This document shows positions 1 to 7,294 of a stretch of 64,000 bases of DNA, in pieces. The stretch is taken from positions 868,001 through 932,000 of the forward strand of contig NZ_JBHRSK010000004.1 of NCBI RefSeq assembly GCF_042643245.1, written 5' to 3'. The notes beneath the pieces are model-generated. The model searched no databases. It saw only the letters and a program-made list of their open reading frames with translations, and was not told the DNA's origin. A program made the position numbers and the translations under genes. How positions within the stretch are numbered: position 1 is the first letter of the stretch; each line of letters opens with the position of its first letter. The stretch comes from Acidimangrovimonas pyrenivorans (GTDB lineage: Bacteria > Pseudomonadota > Alphaproteobacteria > Rhodobacterales > Rhodobacteraceae).

Positions 1-1431
1 CTCGGGCGGCAGGCCGGGCCAGCGCCCGAGATGGGCCTTCAGCGCCGCGTCGTAGCGCCGGTCGGCGCCCTTGGCGGCCAGCAGCTCGGCCATCACCGCC
101 TCCGCCGCCGCCGGCTCGCGCGCCACGGTGCGCAGGATGTCGAGGCAGATGACGTTGCCCGAGCCCTCCCAGATCCCGTTCAGCGGCGCCTCGCGGTAGA
201 GCCAGGGCATCGCGGTGTCCTCGACGTAGCCCATGCCGCCCATCACCTCCATCGCCTCGGCGACCAGCGGCGGGCAGATCTTGTTCGACAGGAACTTGGC
301 CAGCGCGACCGCCAGCCGGGCGAAGGCGCGGTCTTCCGGCGCGCTGCCGTCGAAGGCCTGGGCGACGCGCAGCGCCAGCGCCGTCGCCGCCTCCCAGTCC
401 AGCGCCAGGTCGGCCAGCACCGCCTGCATCAGCGGCTGGTCGATCAGCCGGCGCTGGAAGGCCGAGCGATGGGCGACCCAGTGATGCGCTTCGGCCAGCG
501 CCGCCCGCATCAGCCCGGCCGGGGCGACGGCGGTGTCGAGCCGGGTGTGATGCACCATCTCGATGATCGTCCGCACCCCCTGCCCCTCGTCGCCCAACCG
601 ATAGGCCAGCGCGCCGTGATACTCGATCTCGGAAGAGGCATTGGCGCGGTTGCCGAGCTTGTCCTTGAGCCGCTGCAGCGCGATCGCGTTGCGCGCGCCT
701 TCGAGCCAGCGCGGCACCAGGAAGCAGGTCAGACCCTCGGGCGCCTGGGCCAGGGTCAGGAAGCCGTCCGACATCGGCGCCGAGCAGAACCACTTGTGGC
801 CGTAGAGGCGATAGGCCCCGCCCTCCGGCACCGCCCGGGTGGCGTTGGCACGCACGTCCGAGCCGCCCTGCTTCTCGGTCATCGCCATGCCCAGCGTCGC
901 GCCGCGCTTCTGCGCCAGCGGCGCCACCGCCGGATCGTAATCGCGCGCCATCAGCTTCGGCCGCCACTCGGCCGCCAGCGCCTCGCTCGCCGCCAGCGCC
1001 GGCACGGCGGCATAGGTCATCGTCATCGGGCAGCACGAGCCCGGCTCGACCTGGTTGTGCAGGTAGACCAGAGCGGCGTGGCTGACATGGCCGCCCGGCG
1101 CCCCTTCCCAGGGCAAGGCGGCATAGCCGGCGCCCAGCCCCTCGGCCATCATCCGGTGATAGGCGGGATGGAAGATCACCTCGTCCAGCCGCCTTCCGCC
1201 GGCATCGAACAGCCGCAGCTCGGGCAGCACCCGCATCGCCTCGCGCCCCGCCGCCCGCATCGCGGCGGTTCCCAGCGCCGCGCCGCGCGCCGCCAGCAGC
1301 CCGGCATCGCCGCCCATCGCCACCGCCATTCCCGACAGCGCCGGGTCCGAGGCCCAGAGATCGGCATCGCCGCGGCCGGGCGGCTGGTTCATCACCTCGT
1401 GATCGGAGAGCTGGGAACGGGCGGGGAGCAT
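1..1431 (-). CDS. AidB-like acyl-CoA dehydrogenase, 3' end outside window
   Basis: Flavin-dependent acyl-CoA dehydrogenase of the AidB / isovaleryl-CoA dehydrogenase group. The first 477 codons are visible and the reading frame stays open to the window edge; E. coli AidB has about 540 residues, so only a short C-terminus is missing. The start is the ATG at 1431, with no close in-frame alternative. Near residue 180 the motif MTEKQGGSDVR, a hallmark of AidB relatives, is followed by the FCSAPMSDGF substrate/FAD region. A typical C-terminal acyl-CoA dehydrogenase segment (EVMGGMGYVEDTAMPWLYREA) lies near residues 400-420. Known AidB is linked to the alkylation stress response, but many bacterial members act in acyl-CoA catabolism, so the substrate is open. 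It is divergent from ftsB; the 153-bp gap must hold both promoters. Confidence 0.85.
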   Translation of the reverse strand, partial: MLPARSQLSDHEVMNQPPGRGDADLWASDPALSGMAVAMGGDAGLLAARGAALGTAAMRAAGREAMRVLPELRLFDAGGRRLDEVIFHPAYHRMMAEGLGAGYAALPWEGAPGGHVSHAALVYLHNQVEPGSCCPMTMTYAAVPALAASEALAAEWRPKLMARDYDPAVAPLAQKRGATLGMAMTEKQGGSDVRANATRAVPEGGAYRLYGHKWFCSAPMSDGFLTLAQAPEGLTCFLVPRWLEGARNAIALQRLKDKLGNRANASSEIEYHGALAYRLGDEGQGVRTIIEMVHHTRLDTAVAPAGLMRAALAEAHHWVAHRSAFQRRLIDQPLMQAVLADLALDWEAATALALRVAQAFDGSAPEDRAFARLAVALAKFLSNKICPPLVAEAMEVMGGMGYVEDTAMPWLYREAPLNGIWEGSGNVICLDILRTVAREPAAAEAVMAELLAAKGADRRYDAALKAHLGRWPGLPPE

Positions 1432-1584
1432 GGCGGCCTCCTGGATTTCGGCCCCCTTCTCGGGCCCTTCGGGCAAAAAACTGCGCCTGTGGGATTCACA
1501 AAGCAACCCGGCCGTGCAATTATCGTGGCGTCACCGCCCGTCAGAGGCGGACGCAACGAGGCAGACGAGCATGGGCGGCCCCGC

Positions 1585-1887
1585 ATGACCGGCACCCTGA
1601 AAAGACCCGCGATCGGCGGGGTGATCTTCTTCGCCGTGGCCTTCGTGCTGGCGAGCTATTTCACCTTTGCCGCGGTGCAGGGCGATTACGGCGTCTTCCG
1701 CCGGGTGCGGATCGAGGCCGAGGCCCATAACCTGCGCAGCGAACGCGATCAGCTCGCCGCCGAGCTGGCGGTGCTGAAGAACAAGACCCACCGGCTGTCC
1801 AGCGACTATCTCGACCTCGACCTGCTCGACGAACAGGCCCGCAAGGTGCTGGGCCAGCTGCGCGCCGACGAGGTCGTGATCCGCTAG
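1585..1887 (+). CDS. ftsB: FtsB/DivIC-family septum formation initiator
   Basis: Small bitopic cell-division protein (100 aa). Residues about 10-30 form one hydrophobic membrane segment (GVIFFAVAFVLASYFTF). Residues about 45-70 form a heptad-rich coiled coil (LRSERDQLAAELAVLKNK), followed by a conserved LDLLDEQARKVLG tail. This is the FtsB/DivIC layout; the family links FtsL and FtsQ in the divisome. In Rhodobacteraceae this gene commonly sits just upstream of pdhA, as here. The start at 1585 gives the family length; the ATG at 1571 is in another frame. A 242-bp gap follows before pdhA and holds a GC-rich weak hairpin near 1903-1920 and then an AT-rich stretch. Confidence 0.9.
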   Translation: MTGTLKRPAIGGVIFFAVAFVLASYFTFAAVQGDYGVFRRVRIEAEAHNLRSERDQLAAELAVLKNKTHRLSSDYLDLDLLDEQARKVLGQLRADEVVIR

Positions 1888-2083
1888 GGGGCGCGCCGCG
1901 ACGGTCCCGCCCTCGGCGGGCACCGCGGGCCGGCCGGGCCGAAGAGCGCCCGGCACCGTTCCTCTCGCCGCCTCACAATCCGGCATTGCCCCCTTTTCAG
2001 TCCCCGTTCCGGCTGTCACTCTGGCGCCGAAACGGGTTCCCGACACTTTGCCCTCGCCCTCGCCGCAGGCATGAGGTATAGGG

Positions 2084-2101
2084 TAGTTTAATATTGAACT
2101 A
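2084..2101. promoter_or_regulatory. Imperfect AT-rich palindrome upstream of pdhA
   Basis: TAGTTTAATATTGAACTA is an 18-bp near-palindrome with one mismatched pair. It stands out as AT-rich in very GC-rich DNA and ends 28 bp before the pdhA start codon. Position and symmetry suit an operator or promoter element for the pdh operon. No regulator can be named from the sequence. Confidence 0.4.
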
Positions 2102-2129
2102 TTCAGTAACGCGACCGGAGGATGCTGCC

Positions 2130-3125
2130 ATGGCCGCAAGGAAATCCCCTGCCAAACCAAATACATCCAAGGAAGATCTGGTTCACTACTACCGCCAGAT
2201 GCTGCTCATCCGTCGATTCGAGGAAAAGGCGGGCCAGCTTTACGGCATGGGGCTGATCGGCGGCTTCTGCCACCTCTATATCGGCCAGGAAGCGGTCGTC
2301 GTCGGCCTCGAAGCGGCCTCGGAAGAGGGCGACAAGCGCGTCACCTCCTATCGCGACCACGGCCACATGCTGGCCTCCGGCATGGATCCCAAGGGGGTGA
2401 TGGCCGAACTGACCGGGCGCGCGGGCGGCTATTCCAAGGGCAAGGGCGGCTCGATGCACATGTTCTCGAAAGAGAAGCATTTCTACGGCGGCCACGGCAT
2501 CGTCGGCGCCCAGGTGCCGATCGGCGCCGGCCTCGCCTTCGCCGACAAGTATCTCGGCAACGACCGCGTCACCTTCACCTATTTCGGCGACGGCGCCGCC
2601 AACCAGGGCCAGGTCCACGAGGCCTACAACATGGCCGAGCTGTGGGACCTGCCGGTCGTCTTCGTCATCGAGAACAACCAATACGCCATGGGCACCGCGG
2701 TGAAACGCGCCACCAAGTCGCCCGACTTCTGGGAACGCGGCAAGAGCTTCGGCATCGAGGGCGAGGCGGTCGACGGCATGGACGTGCTTGCCGTCAAGGC
2801 GGCCGGCGAGAAGGCCGTGGCCCACTGCCGCGCCGGCAAGGGGCCGTATATCCTCGAGATGATGACCTATCGCTATCGCGGCCACTCGATGTCCGACCCG
2901 GCCAAGTACCGCACCCGCGAGGAGGTCCAGAAGATCCGCGAGGAGAAGGACGCCATCGAGCATGTGCGCGAGCTGCTGCTGCAGGGCAAGCACGCCACCG
3001 AGGACGAGCTCAAGGCGATCGACAAGGAGATCAAGGCCATCGTCAACGAGGCCGCCGATTTCGCCAAGGAAAGCCCCGAGCCGGACGTTGCCGAGCTCTG
3101 GACCGACATCTACGCCGACGCCTGA
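2130..3125 (+). CDS. pdhA: Pyruvate dehydrogenase E1 component, alpha subunit
   Basis: Alpha subunit of the thiamine-diphosphate E1 of the pyruvate dehydrogenase complex, 331 aa, decarboxylating pyruvate and passing the acetyl group to lipoyl-E2. The TPP motif GDGAANQG followed by IENN is near residues 153-185. The loop RYRGHSMSDPAKYRTREE, which carries the conserved phosphorylatable serines in mitochondrial enzymes, is near residue 250. The start at 2130 was chosen because a GGAGG ribosome site sits at 2117-2121; the upstream ATG at 2094 has none. It is followed after 14 bp by pdhB and is first gene of pdhA-pdhB-pdhC. Confidence 0.97.
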   Translation: MAARKSPAKPNTSKEDLVHYYRQMLLIRRFEEKAGQLYGMGLIGGFCHLYIGQEAVVVGLEAASEEGDKRVTSYRDHGHMLASGMDPKGVMAELTGRAGGYSKGKGGSMHMFSKEKHFYGGHGIVGAQVPIGAGLAFADKYLGNDRVTFTYFGDGAANQGQVHEAYNMAELWDLPVVFVIENNQYAMGTAVKRATKSPDFWERGKSFGIEGEAVDGMDVLAVKAAGEKAVAHCRAGKGPYILEMMTYRYRGHSMSDPAKYRTREEVQKIREEKDAIEHVRELLLQGKHATEDELKAIDKEIKAIVNEAADFAKESPEPDVAELWTDIYADA

Positions 3126-3139
3126 GGGGAGTGAGAGAC

Positions 3140-4540
3140 ATGGCAACCGAAGTACTTATGCCCGCGCTTTCGCCGACGATGGAGGAAGGCACCCTGGCCA
3201 AGTGGCTGAAGAAGGAAGGCGACACGGTTTCGGCCGGCGACATCCTGGCCGAGATCGAGACCGACAAGGCGACGATGGAATTCGAGGCCGTCGACGAGGG
3301 CGTGCTGGGCAAGATCCTGATCGCCGAGGGAACCGAGGGCGTGAAGGTCAACACCCCGATCGCCGTGCTGATCGAGGAGGGCGAGAGCGCCGACGACATC
3401 GCCGTCTCGGCCGCGCCCGCCGCTGCCACAGCCCCTGCCTCTGCCCCCGCCGCAGCCGAGCCCCCTGCCCCGGCTGCAGCCCCGGCTCCTGTCCCGGCCA
3501 GCCCGGCCCCGGCCGCGCCGCAATCGAACGCCTCGCCCGACTGGCCCGAGGGCACCGAGATCAAGCAGCTGACGGTCCGCGAGGCGCTGCGCGAGGCGAT
3601 GGCCGAGGAGATGCGCCGCGACGAAACCGTCTACCTGATGGGCGAAGAGGTCGCCGAATACCAGGGCGCCTACAAGATCAGCCAGGGCCTGCTCGACGAA
3701 TTCGGGTCCAAGCGCGTCATCGACACCCCGATCACCGAGCACGGCTTCACCGGCCTCGCCGTCGGCGCCGCCTTCGGGGGTCTGCGCCCGATCGTCGAGT
3801 TCATGACCTTCAACTTCGCCATGCAGGCGATGGACCAGATCATCAACTCGGCGGCCAAGACGCTCTACATGTCCGGCGGCCAGATGGGCGCCCCGATGGT
3901 GTTCCGCGGCCCCAACGGCGCCGCCGCCCGCGTCGCCGCCCAGCACAGCCAGGACTACGCCTCGTGGTACGCCCATGTTCCGGGCCTCAAGGTGGTGATG
4001 CCCTACTCGGCCTCGGACGCCAAGGGCCTGCTCAAGACCGCGATCCGCGATCCCAACCCGGTGGTGTTCCTGGAAAACGAAATCCTCTACGGCCGCAGCT
4101 TCGACGTGCCGGTGCTGGACGATTTCACCGTCCCCTTCGGCAAGGCCCGGATCTGGCGCGAGGGCACGGACGTCACCCTCGTCAGCTTCGGCATCGGCAT
4201 GCAATACGCGCTGGAGGCGGCCGACAGGCTGGCCGCCGACGGCATCTCGGCCGAGGTCATCGACCTGCGGACGCTGCGCCCGATCGACTATGACACGGTG
4301 ATCGCCTCGGTGATGAAGACCAACCGCTGCGTCACGGTCGAGGAGGGCTGGCCGGTCGGCTCGATCGGCAACCACCTCGCCGCGACGATCATGCAGAAGG
4401 CCTTCGACTACCTCGACGCACCGGTGCTGAACTGCACCGGCAAGGACGTGCCGATGCCCTATGCCGCCAATCTCGAGAAGCTCGCCCTTATCACCACCGA
4501 CGAGGTGGTCGCGGCGGTGCATCAAGTGACCTATCGCTGA
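3140..4540 (+). CDS. pdhB: Pyruvate dehydrogenase E1 beta subunit with N-terminal lipoyl domain
   Basis: Beta subunit of E1 (466 aa). Unlike most E1-beta proteins it begins with a full lipoyl domain (residues 1-80; lipoylation site in ETDKATMEF), followed by an Ala/Pro-rich flexible linker (about 85-130) and then the transketolase-type beta domain. The fused lipoyl domain is known from several alphaproteobacteria. The lipoyl domain is almost the same, in both protein and DNA, as the start of the downstream E2 gene. It starts 14 bp after pdhA with GGGGAGTGAGAG upstream of the ATG. Confidence 0.97.
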   Translation: MATEVLMPALSPTMEEGTLAKWLKKEGDTVSAGDILAEIETDKATMEFEAVDEGVLGKILIAEGTEGVKVNTPIAVLIEEGESADDIAVSAAPAAATAPASAPAAAEPPAPAAAPAPVPASPAPAAPQSNASPDWPEGTEIKQLTVREALREAMAEEMRRDETVYLMGEEVAEYQGAYKISQGLLDEFGSKRVIDTPITEHGFTGLAVGAAFGGLRPIVEFMTFNFAMQAMDQIINSAAKTLYMSGGQMGAPMVFRGPNGAAARVAAQHSQDYASWYAHVPGLKVVMPYSASDAKGLLKTAIRDPNPVVFLENEILYGRSFDVPVLDDFTVPFGKARIWREGTDVTLVSFGIGMQYALEAADRLAADGISAEVIDLRTLRPIDYDTVIASVMKTNRCVTVEEGWPVGSIGNHLAATIMQKAFDYLDAPVLNCTGKDVPMPYAANLEKLALITTDEVVAAVHQVTYR

Positions 4541-4552
4541 GGAGGCCCGGAC

Positions 4553-5884
4553 ATGCCCACTGAAATCCTGATGCCCGCCCTGTCCCCGACGATGGAGGAA
4601 GGCACGCTGGCGAAATGGCTGGTGAAGGAAGGCGACACGGTGTCGTCGGGTGACATCCTCGCCGAGATCGAGACCGACAAGGCGACGATGGAGTTCGAGG
4701 CGGTCGACGAAGGCACCGTCGGCAAGATCCTGATCGCCGAGGGCACCGAGGGGGTCAAGGTCAACACCCCGATCGCCGTGCTGCTCGACGACGGCGAAAG
4801 CGCCGACGACATCGCGGCCGCCCCGGCCGCTGCCGCCCCCGCACCGGCTCCCGCGACGGCTCCGGCGGCCGCCGCGCCCGCAGCCCCTGCCCCGGCGGCG
4901 GCTCCTGTCCCGGCCGCGGCCCCGGCCGCCCAGGCCACCGCCGGCGGCCAGCGCATCTTCGCCTCGCCGCTGGCGCGCCGCATCGCCGCCGACAAGGGGC
5001 TCGACCTGACGGCGATCTCGGGCTCCGGCCCGCATGGCCGGATCGTCAAGGCCGATGTCGAGGCCGCGACCGCCGCCCCGAAAGCCGCCGCCCCGGCCGC
5101 GGCGCCCGCGGCCGCTCCCGCCGCTGCGGCAGCCCCGGCGGCCCTGCCCACCGGCCCGGCGACCGAGACCGTGCTCAAGATGTATGCCGACCGCGCCTTC
5201 GAGGAGGTCAAGCTCGACGGCATGCGCAAGACCATCGCCGCGCGCCTGACCGAGGCCAAGCAGACCATCCCGCATTTCTACCTGCGGCGTGAGGTCAAGC
5301 TCGACGCACTGATGAAATTCCGCGCCGAGCTCAACGCCAAGCTGGCCGATCGCGGGATCAAGCTCTCGGTCAACGACTTCATCATCAAGGCCTGCGCCCT
5401 GGCGCTGCAGGCGGTGCCCGACGCCAATGCCGTCTGGGCCGGCGACCGCATCCTCAAGCTCAAGCCGTCCGACGTGGCGGTGGCGGTGGCGGTCGATGGC
5501 GGCCTCTTCACCCCGGTGCTGCGCGATGCCGACCAGAAGTCGCTCTCGGCGCTCTCGGCCGAGATGAAGGACCTGGCGACGCGGGCCAAGACCAAGAAGC
5601 TCGCCCCGCATGAATACCAGGGGGGCAGCTTCGCGATCTCGAACCTGGGCATGTTCGGCATCGAGAATTTCGACGCCGTCATCAACCCGCCGCACGGCTC
5701 GATCCTCGCCGTCGGCGCCGGGATCAGGAAACCGGTGGTCAACGATGCCGGCGAGATCGAGGTCGCGACGATGATGTCGATGACGCTTTCGGTCGACCAC
5801 CGGGTGATCGACGGCGCCCTCGGCGCCGCCTTCCTCAAAGCCGTGGTCGAGAACCTCGAGAACCCGCTCCTGATGCTGGCCTGA
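4553..5884 (+). CDS. pdhC: Dihydrolipoamide acetyltransferase, E2 of pyruvate dehydrogenase
   Basis: E2 core enzyme (443 aa) transferring the acetyl group from lipoyllysine to CoA. Domain order: one lipoyl domain (1-80, ETDKATMEF), an Ala/Pro linker, a peripheral-subunit-binding domain (about 135-170, ASPLARRIAADKG), a second Ala/Pro linker, and the catalytic domain (about 210-443) with the active-site motif DHRVIDGALGA near the C-terminus. It is 12 bp after pdhB, with GGAGG before the ATG. The E3 gene (lpd) is not in the window. An intrinsic terminator follows at once, so this ends the operon. Confidence 0.97.
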   Translation: MPTEILMPALSPTMEEGTLAKWLVKEGDTVSSGDILAEIETDKATMEFEAVDEGTVGKILIAEGTEGVKVNTPIAVLLDDGESADDIAAAPAAAAPAPAPATAPAAAAPAAPAPAAAPVPAAAPAAQATAGGQRIFASPLARRIAADKGLDLTAISGSGPHGRIVKADVEAATAAPKAAAPAAAPAAAPAAAAAPAALPTGPATETVLKMYADRAFEEVKLDGMRKTIAARLTEAKQTIPHFYLRREVKLDALMKFRAELNAKLADRGIKLSVNDFIIKACALALQAVPDANAVWAGDRILKLKPSDVAVAVAVDGGLFTPVLRDADQKSLSALSAEMKDLATRAKTKKLAPHEYQGGSFAISNLGMFGIENFDAVINPPHGSILAVGAGIRKPVVNDAGEIEVATMMSMTLSVDHRVIDGALGAAFLKAVVENLENPLLMLA

Positions 5885-5908
5885 GGGCCCGACCGAGACG
5901 ACCAGAAG

Positions 5909-5937
5909 CGCCCGGGCCAATCCAGCCCGGGCGTTTC
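5909..5937 (+). terminator. Intrinsic terminator of the pdh operon
   Basis: A perfect 9-bp stem CGCCCGGGC / GCCCGGGCG with a 7-nt loop, followed by TTTCTC, 25 bp after the pdhC stop codon. Confidence 0.8.
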
Positions 5938-6040
5938 TCATTCGGCCGCTTGAGTATCGGAATGCGGGTGCGCGCCCGCCGCGGGGCGGGCAGGCGCGTG
6001 CCCGGCGGTTCCCGCCGGGCGACCGTTCACCTCAGTCGCA

Positions 6041-6075
6041 CAAACAAAAAACGGCGCCCGGTTTCCCGCGCGCCG
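6041..6075 (-). terminator. Intrinsic terminator of cysE
   Basis: Read on the minus strand, a CGGCGC/GCGCCG stem is followed by TTTTTTGTTTG, 23 bp past the cysE stop codon. Confidence 0.75.
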
Positions 6076-6097
6076 CCCGAATTCCGCCCTGCGCGGC

Positions 6098-6919
6098 TCA
6101 CTCGCCGGCGCAGCAATCCGGATCGAGGATCTGGTCCATCTTGACCGAGGGCTGGTCGCAGCCGGCATCGCCGACCACCCGCGCCGGCACCCCGGCCACG
6201 GTCTTGCAGCACGGCACGTCGTGCAGCACCACCGAGCCGGCGGCGATGCGGGAATTCTCGCCGATATGGATATTGCCCAGCACCTTGGCCCCGGCGCCGA
6301 TCAGCACGCCGTCGCCGATCTTGGGGTGGCGGTCGCCATCCTCCTTGCCGGTGCCGCCCAGCGTCACCGAATGCAGCATCGAGACGTTATCGCCGACCAC
6401 CGCCGTCTCGCCGATGACGATGGCGTGGGCGTGGTCGATCATGATCCCCTGCCCGATCCGCGCCGCCGGGTGGATGTCGATCCCGAAAGCCTCCGAGACG
6501 CGCATCTGGATGAAGAAGGCCATGTCGCGCCGGCCCTGCGTCCACAACCAATGGCCCACGCGATAGGCCTGGATCGCCTGGTAGCCCTTGAAATAGAGGA
6601 TCGGCTGCAGGAAGCGGTGGCAGGCCGGGTCACGGTCGTAGACCGCGACGATATCGGCCCGGGCCCGGCGCCCCAGCTCGGGGTCGGCGGCATAGGCCTC
6701 GTCGGCGATCTCGCGCAGGATCTGCTCGCTCATCTCGCCCGAGGCCAGCTTGAGCGAGAAGCGATAGGCCAGCGCCCGCTCCATCGTCGCGTGATGCAGC
6801 AGGTTGTAATGCAGCATCCCGCCCAGCAGCGGCTCCTCGGCAAGGGCGTCGCGCGCCTCGTCGCAGATCCGGGTCCAGACCGGATCGACAGTGGCGACAT
6901 TCACTCGGGTCTTGGCCAT
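6098..6919 (-). CDS. cysE: Serine O-acetyltransferase
   Basis: Makes O-acetylserine from serine and acetyl-CoA, the first step of cysteine synthesis (273 aa, the usual length). The N-terminal helical domain covers residues 1-140. The left-handed beta-helix follows, with hexapeptide repeats from DIHPAARIGQGIMIDHAHAI to about residue 250; the Asp and His in this segment are the catalytic pair of the family. The C-terminal tail is long and ends DCCAGE; in known CysE the C-terminus docks into CysK and takes part in cysteine feedback. It lies downstream of the GTA cluster, a location common in Rhodobacterales, and has its own terminator. Confidence 0.95.
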   Translation of the reverse strand: MAKTRVNVATVDPVWTRICDEARDALAEEPLLGGMLHYNLLHHATMERALAYRFSLKLASGEMSEQILREIADEAYAADPELGRRARADIVAVYDRDPACHRFLQPILYFKGYQAIQAYRVGHWLWTQGRRDMAFFIQMRVSEAFGIDIHPAARIGQGIMIDHAHAIVIGETAVVGDNVSMLHSVTLGGTGKEDGDRHPKIGDGVLIGAGAKVLGNIHIGENSRIAAGSVVLHDVPCCKTVAGVPARVVGDAGCDQPSVKMDQILDPDCCAGE

Positions 6920-6967
6920 GCGCTTCCTCCGTTCGCCCGCAATCCTAACCCAACTAGGCCCCCTGGT

Positions 6968-7294
6968 TCACGAATAAAGACCCCCACTGCACATTTTGTG
7001 ATCGTTGTCGTGGCGCGCCCGCCGCGCCCTGAGCGCCGCGATCACCCGGCCCAGCGCGTCCAGATAGGCCGGATCGCTCAGGAACGGCTCGCCGCCCGGG
7101 CGGTGGCGCAGGGCCGCCGCCATCAGGCTGCCATTGCCGTAGTCCGGATGCGGTCGCCCCAGCCGCTTGCGGTAGCGGTCGGCCAGGTCCGCCTCTTCCA
7201 AGAGCCGCCGCAACGCCCCGTCGCGCTCGGCCTCGGGCAGCGCCCGCAGCACCAGCGCCGCCGCTACCAGGTCGCCCGGCAGGACCTGCCGCAT
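6968..7294 (-). CDS. DUF7742-like protein at the end of the GTA cluster
   Basis: A 108-aa soluble protein of unknown role. It starts on the same TGATG that ends the gp15 gene, so it is translationally coupled to the GTA operon. It is rich in Arg and Leu and has no membrane segment or signal peptide. Visible segments include LEEADLADRYRKRLGRPHPDYGNG and SDPAYLDALGRVI. Similar small proteins follow gp15 in other Rhodobacterales GTA clusters, as I recall them; the family assignment is from memory and should be searched. A GTA accessory role is inferred from position only. Confidence 0.6.
   Translation of the reverse strand: MRQVLPGDLVAAALVLRALPEAERDGALRRLLEEADLADRYRKRLGRPHPDYGNGSLMAAALRHRPGGEPFLSDPAYLDALGRVIAALRARRARHDNDHKMCSGGLYS

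Noticed and set aside
31..1887. 618-codon plus-strand frame that includes ftsB
   Set aside because: Only the last 100 codons are real (ftsB); the rest is antisense to the acyl-CoA dehydrogenase gene.
1905..1919. Terminator after ftsB
   Set aside because: CCCGCC/GGCGGG hairpin is short and is not followed by a T-run.
3110..5941. 943-codon open frame on the minus strand over pdhB and pdhC
   Set aside because: Antisense shadow of two well-supported pdh genes, with a repetitive Gly/Arg/Asp composition.
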